From Trichopria drosophilae (Eukaryota; Arthropoda; Insecta; Hymenoptera; Diapriidae), in contig JAQOWT010000019.1 in NCBI GenBank assembly GCA_030407085.1, positions 40,439 through 104,438 on the forward strand: a stretch of DNA of 64,000 bases. Direction: 5' to 3'. Below the pieces are notes generated by a model. It was not told the origin of the DNA. It did no database searches and saw nothing but the letters and a program-made list of their open reading frames with translations. A program made the position numbers and the translations under genes. Each line of letters starts with the position of its first letter. Positions within the stretch are counted from its first letter, which is position 1. This document shows, in pieces, positions 45,601 to 58,000 of the stretch.

Positions 45601-48600
45601 GACAATATTACTCATTGCCATCATTATTAACTATTCGAAAAATAAAACGAGTGGGCTAACTAAAATTGGAACAGTTATTAACCGTTGTTTGTAATTTTCA
45701 TCGTTTTTCGACATTCTTCCCCCTCCAGCGATGCCTTCCTGTCATCCGATTTTTTTCAAAATCGACATTATTACTCATTGCCATCATTATTAACTATTCG
45801 AAAAATAAAACGAGTGGGCTAACTAAAATTGGAACAGTTATTAACCGTTGTTTGTAATTTTCATCGTTTTTCGACATTCTTCCCCCTCCAGCGATGCCTT
45901 CCTGTCATCCGATTTTTTTCAAAATCGACATTATTAATCATTGCCATCATTATTAACTATTCGAAAAATAAAACGAGTGGGCTAACTAAAATTGGAACAG
46001 TTATTAACCGTTGTTTGTAATTTTCATCGTTTTTCGACATTCTTCCCCCTCCAACGATGCCTTCCTTTCACCTGATTTTTTTCGAAATCGACAATATTAC
46101 TCATTGCCATCATTATTAACTATTCGAAAAGTAAACCGAGTGGGCTAACTAAAATTGGAACAGTTATTAACCGTTGTTTGTAATTTTCATCGTTTTTCGA
46201 CATTCTTCCCCCTCCAGCGATGTCTTCCTGTCATCCGATTTTTTTTAAATTCGACAATATTACTCATTGCCATCATTATTAACTATTCGAAAAATAAAAC
46301 GAGTGGGCTAACTAAAATTGGAACAGTTATTAACCGTTGTTTGTAATTTTCATCGTTTTTCGACGTTCTTCCCCCTCCAACGATGCCTTCCTTTCACCTG
46401 ATTTTTTTCGAAATCGACAATATTACTTATTGTCATGATTATTAATTATTTGAAAAATAAAAAGAGTGGGCTAACTAAAATTGGAACAGTTATTAACCGT
46501 TGTTTGTAATTTTCACCGTTTTCAGACATTCTTCCCCCTCCAGCGATGTCTTCCTGTCATCCGATTTTTTTCAAAATCGACATTATTACTCATTGCCATC
46601 ATTATTAACTATTCGAAAAATAAAACGAGTGGGCTAACTAAAATTGGAACAGTTATTAACGGTTGTTTATCATTTTCAGCGGTTTTCGACATTCTTCCCC
46701 CTCCAGCGATGCCTTCCTCTCATCCGATTTTTTTCAAAATCGACATTATTACTCATTGCCATCATTATTAACTATTCGAAAAATAAAACGAGTGGGCTAA
46801 CTAAAATTGGAACAGTTATTAACCGTTGTTTGTAATTTTCATCGTTTTTCGACATTCTTCCCCCTCCAGCGATGCCTTCCTGTCACCTGATTTTTTTTCG
46901 AAATCGACAATATTACTCATTGCCATCATTATTAACTATTCGAAAAATAAAACGAGTGGGCTAACTAAAATTGGAACAGTTATTAACCGTTGTTTGTAAT
47001 TTTCATCGTTTTTCGACATTCTTCCCCCTCCAGCGATGTCTTCCTGTCATCCGATTTTTTTTAAATTCGACAATATTACTCAATGCCATCATTATTAACT
47101 ATTCGAAAAATAAAACGATTGGGCTAACTAAAATTGGAACAGTTATTAACCGTTGTTTGTAATTTTCATCGTTTTTCGACATTCTTCCCCCTCCAGCGAT
47201 GCCTTCCTGTCATCCGATTTTTTTCAAATTCGACAATATTACTCATTGCCATCATTATTAACTATTCGAAAAATAAAACGAGTGGGCTAACTAAAATTGG
47301 AACAGTTATTAACCGTTGTTTATCATTTTCAGCGGGTTTCGACATTCTTCCCCCTCCAGCGATGCCTTCCTGTCATCCGATTTTTCTCAAATTCGACAAT
47401 ATTACTCATTGCCATCATTATTAACTATTCGAAAAATAAAACGAGTGGGCTAACTAAAATTGGAACAGTTATTAACCGTTGTTTATGATTTTCAACGGTT
47501 TTCGACCTTTTTCTCCCTCCAGTGATGCCTTCCTGTCATCCGATTTTTTTTTAAATTCGACAATATTACTCACTGCCACCATTATTAACTATTCGAAAAA
47601 TAAAACGAGTGGGCTAACTAAAATTGGAACAGTTATTAACCATTGCTTGTAATTTTCATCGTTTTTCGACATTCTTCCCCTTCAAGCGATGCCTTCCTGT
47701 CGTCCGATTTTTTTCAAAATCGACATTATTACTCATTACCATCATTATTAACTATTCGAAAAATAAAACGAGTGGGCTAACCAAAATTGGAACAGTTATT
47801 AACCGTTGTTTATGATTTTCAGCGGTTTTCGACATTCTTCCGCCTCCAGCGATGCCTTCCTCTCTTACGATTTTTTTCAAAATCGACATTATTACTCATT
47901 GACATCATTATTAACTATTCGAAAAATAAAACGAGTGGCCAACTAAAATTGGAACAGTTATTAAACGTTGTTTGTAATTTTCATCGTTTTTCGACATTCT
48001 TCCCCCTCCAGCGATGCCTTCCTGTCATCCGATTTTTTCGAAATCGACAATATTACTCATTGCCATCATTATTAACTATTCGAAAAATAAAACGAGTGGG
48101 CTAATTAAATTGGAACAGTTATTAACCGTTGTTTGTAATTTTCATCGTTTTTCGACATTCTTCCCCCTCCAGTGATGCCTTCCTGTCATCCGATTTTTCT
48201 CAAATTCGATAATATTACTCACTGCCATCATTATTAACTATTTGAAAAATAAAACGAGTGGGCTAACTAAAATTGGAACAGTTATTAACCGTTGTTTGTA
48301 ATTTTCATCGTTTTTCGACATTCTTCCCCCTCCAGCGATGTCTTCCTGTCATCCGATTTTTTTCAAAATCGACGTTATTACTCATTGCCATCATTATTAA
48401 CTATTCGAAAAATAAAACGAGTGGGCTAACTAAAATTGGAACAGTTATTAACCGTTGTTTGTAATTTTCATCGTTTTCAGACATTCTTCCCCCTCCAGCG
48501 ATGTCTTCCTGTCATCCGATTTTTTTGAAAATCGACATTATTACTCATTGACATCATTATTAACTATTCAAAAAATAAAACGAGTGGGCTAACTAAAATT

Positions 48601-49848
48601 GGAACAGTTATTAAACGTTGTTTGTAATTTTCATCGTTTTTCGACGTTCTTCCCCCTCCAGCGATGCCTTCCTGTCACCCGATTTTTTTCAAAATTGACA
48701 ATATTACTTATTGCCATCATTATTAACAATTCGAAAAATAAAACGATGGGGGCTAACTAAAATTGGAACAGTTATTAACCGTTGTTTATGATTTTCAGCG
48801 GTTTTCGACATTTTTGTCCCTCCAGCGATGCCTTCCTGTCACCCGATTTTTTTCAAAATTGACAATATTACTTATTGCCATCATTATTAACTATTCGAAA
48901 AATAAATCGAGTAAGCTAACTAAAATTGGAACAGTTATTAACCGTTGTTTGTCATTTTCAGCGTTTTTCGACATTCTTCCCCCTCCAGCGATGTCTTCCT
49001 GTCATCCGATTTTTTTCAAAATCGACAATATTACTCAATGCCATCATTATTAACTATTCGAAAAATAAATCGAGTAAGCTAACTAAAATTGGAACAGTTA
49101 TTAACCGTTGTTTGTCATTTTCAGCGTTTTTCGACATTCTTCCCCCTCCAGCGATGTCTTCCTGTCATCCGATTTTTTACAAAATCGACAATATTACTCA
49201 TTGCCATCATTATTAACTATTCGGAAAGTAAAACGAGTGGGCTAAGTAAAATTGGAACAGTTATTAACCGATGTTTGTAATTTTCATCGTTTTTCGACAT
49301 TTTTCCCCCTCCAGCGATGTCTTCCTGTCATCCAATTTTTTTCAAAATCGACAATATTACTCATTGCCATCATTATTAACTATTCGAAAAATAAAACGAG
49401 TGGGCTAACTAAAATTGGAACAGTTATTAACCGTTGTTTGTAATTTTCATCGTTTTTCGACATTCTTCCCCCTCCAGCGATGCCTTCCTGTCGTCCGATT
49501 TTTTTCAAAATCGACATTATTACTCATTACCATCATTATTAACTATTCGAAAAATAAAACGAGTGGGCTAACCAAAATTGGAACAGTTATTAACCGTTGT
49601 TTATGATTTTCAGCGGTTTTCGACATTCTTCCCCCTCCAGCGATGCCTTCCTGTCACCCGATTTTTTTCAAAATTGACAATATTACTTATTGCCATCATT
49701 ATTAACAATTCGAAAAATAAATCGAGTAAGCTAACTAAAATTGGAACAGTTATTAACCGTTGTTTGTCATTTTCAACGGTTTTCGACATTCTTCCGCCTC
49801 CAGCGATGCCTTCCTGTCGTCCGATTTTTTTAAATTCGACAATATTAC
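33656..49848 (+). repeat. Satellite B array, 163-bp monomers, plus orientation
   Basis: About 99 head-to-tail monomers of 163 bp. Landmarks in order: CTAACTAAAATTGGAACAG, TTATTAACCGTTGTTTGT, CATCGTTTTTCGACATTCTTC, CCCCTCCAGCGATG, TCATCCGATTTTTTTC, AATATTACTCATTGCC and TATTCGAAAAATAAAACG. A dyad CGATTTT-TTTC-AAAATCG recurs in many monomers. Because 163 is not a multiple of three, each monomer gives short recurring frames of 63 or 96 codons; these are not genes. Internal blocks are duplicated (35.6-36.4 kb and 38.7-39.5 kb), and monomers at 44362-45176 are identical over five repeats. No other feature is seen. Confidence 0.95.
44362..45176 (+). repeat. Run of five identical satellite B monomers
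   Basis: Consecutive 163-bp units starting at 44362, 44525, 44688, 44851 and 45014 appear base-identical, while monomers elsewhere differ at several sites. This marks the most recently homogenised part of the array, or local consensus smoothing by the assembler. Confidence 0.7.
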
Positions 49849-52500
49849 CCCAAAACTAGTCGTCTCTAAAACAAAATTCCACTAACCACCATCAATTCCC
49901 ACCTAACATACCCAAATCCCCCCACTTATATCCCTTATTCCCTATTCTGTTTCCTCTCATACCTCCCCCTCATCCCCAACCCCCCTTTACCTTACCCCCT
50001 AATCCCAAAAAATACTAACTCCCCCCCCCAAAAAAAATCTAAACAATAAACACTAACCACCATCATTCCCCATCTACCACAATACTCCAAACCCCCTACT
50101 TCATCGCCTTCCTTCCACTCATTCTTTTCTCCATAATCCCCCTTGCATTCCCTCAACCCCTGTGTAACCACATAACTCCTGTATACTTACTCCCGACATC
50201 TAAATACAATAACTCCACTAACAAAAACCTAGATGTCCATCTAACCACCATGCCTTCAAAATCCCCCTCTTTCATTCCTTCTCTCCATTATTCATTTTCT
50301 CCGTACATCCCCTCATTCCACACCCCCCCCCCCCCCCTTTACCACACCCTCCTAATCCAAGTAACTAACTCCCACCATAAAACAAAAATCCAAGAAACCA
50401 CTACATCATTTCACTCAACCACAATACTCAAAATCACCCCACTTCATCCCTTCCTTCCATATTCTTTTTTCTCATACTCGTCCCCCTCATCTCCCAACCA
50501 CCCCTTTACAACCCTAATCCCCAAAACTAACTACCCCAATAAATCAAAATCCACTAACCACATCATTCGTATTCTACACTAAATATCCCAAACCCCCCCT
50601 ACTATCATCCCTGATCTTAACTATTTTTTCTCCATAACATCCCCTCATCCCCAACCCCCCCCTTAACCACCCCCATAACCCAAAACTAACTCCCCTACTG
50701 AAAACAAGAAATCCAACTAACCACATCATATCCCTCTACCACATACCTCAAAATCCCCCCCATTCATCCTTCCTCCCCATATTCTTTTTCCTCATAATTC
50801 CCCCCCCTCCCTCATCCCAAACCCCCCACTTTTTCACCACCCATAATACCCAAAACTAACTCCCCCCACTAAAACCAAAACTCACACCATAACCACCATC
50901 ATCCCCACACCCCCCCTACCTACAATATCCCCAAAACCCCCCCTATTCATCTTTTCTCCTGTTCATATTCTTTTTCCTCTGTGTGTGCCCCACCCTCATT
51001 CCCAAACCCCTCCTCCCCCTTAATCACCCAATCCCCCCAAACTAACTCTCCCCCCATAAAATGAAAAATCCTAACCACAATCATTACCATCTACCACAAT
51101 ACTCAAATCCCCCCACTTCATCCCTTACTATCACTATTCTTTTCCTCCATACTCCCCCCCTCATCCCACCCCTCCACTTAACCACCCTAATCTAACACTA
51201 ACCTCATAAAACAAACATCCACTTCACACACATCATTCCATCTACCACCAATATCAAAACCCCCTACTTCATCCCCATTCCTCCACTATTCTTTTTCCTC
51301 CATACTGCCCCCTCCTCATACCAATCACCCCCTAACCACCATAACACAAAACTAACTCCCCACTAAACAAAAACCCCCACGTTCAAACCACCACATCCCC
51401 CCACCTACCAAAATACCAATACTCAACCCCCACCTTACCCCTTCCTTCACTTATTTGTTTACCTTCCAGACTCTCCCCCTCATCCCCCAACCTCCCCCCT
51501 TAACCACCCAGTTACCCCCGATCATACAACTCCCCCCTTAAAATCAAATACTCCACTATAAACCACCATCCTTCATCAAACAACCATACCCCCCTCAAAA
51601 ATCACCCCCTCTTCATCCCTTCCTTCCCACTATTCTTATTTCCTCATTCTACCCCCCCCTCAGTCCCCACCACTCCCCCTTTACCTCCATAGACCCCACA
51701 GTTGAACTACCTCCCTCTAAAACATTAAAATCCCACTAACAACCATAATGTTCCCACTAACCACAATTCTCCATTAATTGTCATTTTAATATTTATTTTC
51801 CCATATTATTAATCATAATAACCAATAAAAAATCCTACTAAACAAACCATCCCATCATTAACCACAAAATTCCAAAACATCCTTCCTCCACTCTTTTTGT
51901 CCACATTATTTTACTGACTACCCTTTTTTTTCAATATAAAACTAACTCCCCCATATAAAATCATAAACACACTCCATCCTAAGAATGTCTCAACACCTCC
52001 AAATGTCATTACTCATTCAATTTTTTTCGTTATCTCTTCCCTTATAACTCTCTCTTTTTTAATCTTTATCCCCTCTACATGTCACTATACAATCTAATAC
52101 GCCCCCAATTTTTTTTGATCTTTATTTGTTCGAATCTGTTAATAAATTCTGTCCCTCTCCACTATGGTGTCATCCATTTAAAAAAAATACAATTGAATTA
52201 TATTCTGAAAAATATCTAGTTCCAATTCAAATTATTCACAATTTATAATACCATCTTTTTTATCATTTTGGTTATTTCCATTTCTTCCCCTTAATGTCAT
52301 CCAAAAAACTAACATTTAATCATATTTTATAATCAACATTCTACTCACATATTCAATATTAATCTTACATAATGTTCATTTTTTTTAAATCTCAACCCAC
52401 CAAAACCAAAACCCACTTTTACATCATACTTTTCCAATTTACTATCCCATACCATTTTTTATTTAAAATCTTCCTCGAAATAAAATATCATTACTTATGC
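49849..52500. other. Corrupted or G-depleted zone, plus-side
   Basis: Clean satellite B stops at AATATTAC (49848). After that the sequence is almost free of G, with long C, A and T runs. AACTAACTCC-like words recur about every 155-190 bp (around 50368, 50527, 50685, 50853, 51041, 51351), and ACCATCATTCC and TTCTTTTTCCTCCAT words recur too. These fit a distorted satellite B monomer. From about 51750 the period is lost and the sequence turns AT-rich. No gene is supported; the frame at 50250-50582 is composition noise. The zone resembles low-quality consensus from few long reads rather than biological decay. Confidence 0.6.
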
Positions 52501-55050
52501 TCTTTTAGACAGTCGAAAACGATGAAAAATTACTAAACTGTTAATTAAAGTTTCCCATTTTATTTATCCACTTTTATAATTTCTTCGAATTTATTAATGA
52601 TGGCATCTACCAATACTCAATTACACTTATGTCCTTTATTCATTTTCCTTTATACTCAATACAACTTATATAATTGGACCAAATATAACATCGATTCATT
52701 ACAAAAATATAACAACATCTTACCGCTAATCCAAACTCAAAACATTTCATTTTTTTCAATTTTTTACATTTTAATCATCGTTTATTAACCAAAATATAAT
52801 TTACCATACATCATCCTCATTCAACATCAATCATGAAAATAAAAATACTTCATATTTATACTCATTCTTTTATCCATATCCCCACCTCATCCAATTAATG
52901 ATATTTAAATAACTCTAAACAAATTACTCAATAACCACATCATTCGAAAAATAAACACAATATCAAATTACCGTTCATCCTTCCTTCATTAATTTTTCCA
53001 TTATCATATTATATCCATAATCCCAAAACTAACTCTCACTAAATGTCGAAAATCATAAAAATCATAATAAAAAACAAACACCTTTTAATCTTTTCCATCA
53101 TTCTTAATTTATATTTCATGAAAATTTAACCAATAACCAAAATAACTCGAAAAATAAAATAAACTAAATTATAACATACTTATAATGTTCCAATTTTTAG
53201 CCCACTTGTTTTATTTTTTTCGAATAGTCTAAATTAAATATATGGCAACAAATTACTGAATTTAATAAAAAAATCCACTAAAAGGCATCGCTGTGTTGTG
53301 TCGAAATTTTAAAATATTCATCCGTTTTATATTTTTTTTACTCTCCACAATCTTAATTCCAATCGTTTTTCCAAAAATAAATGGCATTAAACAATTTTAA
53401 CATCATTTTAACTTTTCAATTATTAGCAAAATTCATTTTTCGAATAATTGCCTGATATATTTCATAATTACCAATCACAATTTATTAGCCCACTCTTTTA
53501 TTTTTTTTTATCCATCTTTTATTCGAATTTAAATAGTGAATTGAGTAATTTTATCTATGTCGAAGAGAATGTCTGTAAACAACTTTAATAACTGTTCCAA
53601 TTTTAGTTAGTCCCAATCGTTTTTATTTTTCGAATAGTTTAATAATGATGGCAATGAGTAACTAATGTCGATTTTGAAAAAATCGGATGACAGGAAGACA
53701 TCGCTAGGATGGCGGAAGAATGTCCCTGAAAACGATGAAAATTACAAACAACGGGTAATTAAAAGTTGCAATTTAGTTAGCCCACTCGTTTTAATTTCGA
53801 ATAATTAATAATGATGACAATAGTAAATTGTCCAATTTAAAAAAGTCGGATGACAGGAAGCATCGCTGTAGGGGGAAGAAAGTCGAAAAACGAAGGAAAA
53901 TTACAAACATACGGTATGATAAAAGTGCAATTTATAGTTTAGCCCACTCGTTTTATTTTATGACCATAATAATGATGGCAATAAGTAATATTGTCAATTT
54001 TGAAAAAAAGTTAAAACGGGTGACAGGTAGGCACCGCAGAGGGTGAAGATTGTCGAAAAACGATGAAAATTACAAACATCGGGTAATAAAAAGTTGGTAC
54101 AATTTTAGTGAGCCCACTCGTTTTATTTTTCGAATAGTTAATAATGATGGCAATGAGTAATAGATGTCAGAATTTTGAAAAAAAAGTTACGGATGACAAG
54201 GGAAGGCATCGCTGGAGGGGGAAAAAAAAAGAATGTCCGAAAAAACGATGGTAAAAATTGATAAACATCGTGTTAATAACTGTTCCAACTTTTTAGTTAG
54301 CCCACTCGTTTTTATATTTTTCCCAATGTTAATAATGATGGCATTGATTAATAAAAGTCGATTTTGATAAAAATTCGGGATTTCGACAGGAAGGCATGCG
54401 CATGGAGAGGAAAAATATCTGAAAGTAAGGTAAAAGGAAGCATCGTGGAGGGTAGAGAACGTCGAAAAACGAGGAAAATTACAAACAAGGGTTAATAAAG
54501 TTCCAATTTTTTGAAGTTAGGCCACTCGTTTTTTGATTTTTCGGTACCAGTTAATATAATGATTGGCTATGAATGTAATAATAGTCATTTTGAAAAATTG
54601 GGGATACGTGAGGTGAATGTCGAATTTTGAAAAAAATCGCGCTTACAGGGAAGGGCATGTCGAGAAAACCGAGGAAGAAATTACATAAATCGAAAATTAC
54701 AAACACGGTTAATAACTGTTTCCAATTTTAGTTTGTCCCAGCCCATCGTTTTATTTGTTTTTCCAATAGTTAATAAGTAGATGGCAATAAGTAATATTGT
54801 CGGAATTTAAAAAAATGGTGCGGATGCAGGAATAATGATGGCAATGAAGTAATATTGTCTGAATTTGTCGCTGGAGGGTCGTATGAAGGAAGATGTCGAT
54901 AAACCGCTGGTATGAAAACGCTGAAAAGTGATAAACAATCCTGTAAAAAACTGTTCACAAATTTTAGTTTAGCCCACTCGTTTTAATTTTTTATCTGTTA
55001 ACGAATAGTGGTAAATAATAGATATTGTAAAGGAGTATTTAATGGTTATT
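52501..55050 (-). repeat. Noisy satellite B, minus orientation (transition zone)
   Basis: Minus-strand satellite B words appear first near 52511 (CAGTCGAAAACGATGAAAAATTAC), then near 53202 and 53488, and are continuous from about 53570. Many single-base insertions, deletions and substitutions disturb the 163-bp spacing. Quality improves steadily to the right and is clean from about 55050. Confidence 0.7.
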
Positions 55051-58000
55051 TAAAAAAAATCGGATGACAGGAAGGCATCGCTGGAGGGGGAAAAATGTCG
55101 AAAAACGATGAAAATTACAAACATCGGTTAATAACTGTTCCAATTTTAGTTAGCCCACTCGTTTTATTTTTCGAATAGTTAATAATGATGGCAATGAGTA
55201 ATAATGTCGATTTTGAAAAAAATCGGATGACAGGAAGACATCGCTGGATGGGGAAGAATGTCTGAAAACGATGAAAATTACAAACAACGGTTAATAACTG
55301 TTCCAATTTTAGTTAGCCCACTCGTTTTATTTTTCGAATAGTTAATAATGATGGCAATGATTAATAATGTCGATTTTGAAAAAAATCGGATGACAGGAAG
55401 GCATCGCTGGAGGGGGAAGAATGTCGAAAAACGATGAAAATTACAAACAACGGGTAATAAAAGTTGCAATTTTAGTTAGCCCACTCGTTTTATTTTTCGA
55501 ATAGTTAATAATGATGGCAATGAGTAATATTGTCGAATTTAAAAAAAGTCGGATGACAGGAAGGCATCGCTGGAGGGGGAAAAATGTCGAAAAACGATGA
55601 AAATTACAAACATCGGTTAATAACTGTTCCAATTTTAGTTAGCCCACTCGTTTTATTTTTCGAATAGTTAATAATGATGGCAATGAGTAATAATGTCGAT
55701 TTTGAAAAAAATCGGATGACAGGAAGACATCGCTGGAGGGGGAAGAATGTCTGAAAACGGTGAAAATTACAAACAACGGTTAATAACTGTTCCAATTTTA
55801 GTTAGCCCACTCTTTTTATTTTTCAATTAATTAATAATCATGACAATAAGTAATATTGTCCAATTTAAAAAAAGTCGGATGACAGGAAGGCATCGCTGGA
55901 GGGGGAAGAATGTCGAAAAACGATGGAAATTACAAACAACGGTTGATAAAAGTTGCAATTTTAGTTAGCCCACTCGTTTTATTTTTCGAATAGTTAATAA
56001 TGATGGCAATGATTAATAATGTCGATTTTGAAAAAAATCGGATGACAGGAAGGCATCGCTGGAGAGGGAAGAATGTCGAAAAACGATGAAAATTACAAAC
56101 AACGGGTAATAAAAGTTGCAATTTTAGTTAGCCCACTCGTTTTAATTTTCGAATAGTTAATAATGATGGCAATAAGTAATATTGTCAATTTTGAAAAAAA
56201 TCGGGTGACAGGTAGGCACCGCTGGAGGGGGAAGAATGTCGAAAAACGATGAAAATTACAAACAACGGTTAATAACTGTTCCAATTTTAGTTAGCCCACT
56301 CGTTTTATTTTTCGAATAGTTAATAATGATGGCAATGAGTAATATTGTCGATTTTGAAAAAAATTGGATGACAGGAAGACATCGCTGGAGGGGGAAGAAT
56401 GTCGAAAAACGATGAAAATTACAAACAACGGTTAATAACTGTTCCAATTTTAGTTAGCCCACTCGTTTTATTTTTCGAATAGTTAATAATGATGGCAATG
56501 AGTAATAATGTCGATTTTGAAAAAATCGGATGACAGGAAGGCATCGCTGGATGGGGAAGAATGTCGAAAAACGATGGAAATTACAAACATCGGTTAATAA
56601 CTGTTCCAATTTTAGTTAGCCCACTCGTTTAATTTTTTGAATTGTTAATAATGATGGCAATAAGTAATATTGTCGATTTTGAAAAAAATTGGATAAAGGA
56701 AGGCATCGCTGGAGGGGGAAGAATGTCGAAACCCGCTGAAAATGATAAACAACGGTTAATAACTGTTCCAATTTTAGTTAGCCCACTCGTTTTATTTTTC
56801 GAATTGTTAATAATGATGGCAATAAGTAATATTGTCGATTTTGAAAAAAATCGGATGACAGGAAGGCATCGCTGGAGGGGGAAGAATGTCGAAAAACGAT
56901 GAAAATTACAAACAACGGTTAATAACTGTTCCAATTTTAGTTAGCCCACTCGTTTTATTTTTCGAATAGTTAATAATGATGGCAATAAGTAATATTGTCA
57001 ATTTTGAAAAAAATCGGATGACAGGAAGGCATCGCTGGAGGGGGAAGAATGTCGAAAAACGATGAAAATTACAAACAACGGTTAATAACTGTTCCAATTT
57101 TAGTTAGCCCACTCGTTTTATTTTTCGAATAGTTAATAATGATGTCAATGATTAATAATGTCGATTTTGAAAAAAATCGGATGACAGGAAGACATCGCTG
57201 GAGGGGGAAGAATGTCGGAAAACGATGAAAATTACAAACAACGGTTAATAACTGTTCCAATTTTAGTTAGCCCACTCGTTTTATTTTTCGAATAGTTAAT
57301 AATGATGGCAATGATTAATAATGTCGATTTTGAAAAAAATCGGATGACAGGAAGGCATCGCTGGAGGGGGAAGAATGTCGAAAAACGATGAAAATTACAA
57401 ACAACGGTTAATAACTGTTCCAATTTTAGTTAGCCCACTCGTTTTATTTTTCGAATAGTTAATAATGATGGCAATGAGTAATATTGTCGAATTTAAAAAA
57501 AATCGGATGACAGGAAGGCATCGCTGGAGGGGGAAGAATGTCGAAAAACGATGAAAATTACAAACAACGGTTAATAACTGTTCCAATTTTAGTTAGCCCA
57601 ATCGTTTTATTTTTCGAATAGTTAATAATGATGGCAATGAGTAATAATGTCGATTTTGAAAAAAATCGGATGACAGGAAGACATCGCTGGATGGGGAAGA
57701 ATGTCTGAAAACGATGAAAATTACAAACAACGGGTAATAAAAGTTGCAATTTTAGTTAGCCCACTCGTTTTAATTTTCGAATAATTAATAATGATGACAA
57801 TCAGTAATATTGTCCAATTTAAAAAAAGTCGGATGACAGGAAGGCATCGCTGGAGGGGGAAGAATGTCGAAAAACGATGGAAATTACAAACAACGGTTAA
57901 TAACTGTTCCAATTTTAGTTAGCCCACTCGTTTTATTTTTCGAATAGTTAATAATGATGGCAATGAGTAATAATGTCGATTTTGAAAAAAATCGGATGAC

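Noticed and set aside
33656..49848. CRISPR-like regular repeats
   Set aside because: Whole 163-bp units repeat head to tail with no unique spacers, in a eukaryotic satellite context.
33656..49848. CENP-B-box-like motif in satellite B (TTCGAAAAATAAAACGAG)
   Set aside because: It does not fit the core NTTCGNNNNANNCGGGN; the CGGG part is absent.
50250..50582. 110-codon frame in the G-poor zone
   Set aside because: Ser/Pro/Thr/His-rich translation of low-complexity, probably corrupted sequence.
49849..55050. Fold-back copy of the plus satellite B array
   Set aside because: Monomer variants next to the zone on the two sides differ and do not mirror each other, so a simple fold-back read does not explain the minus array.
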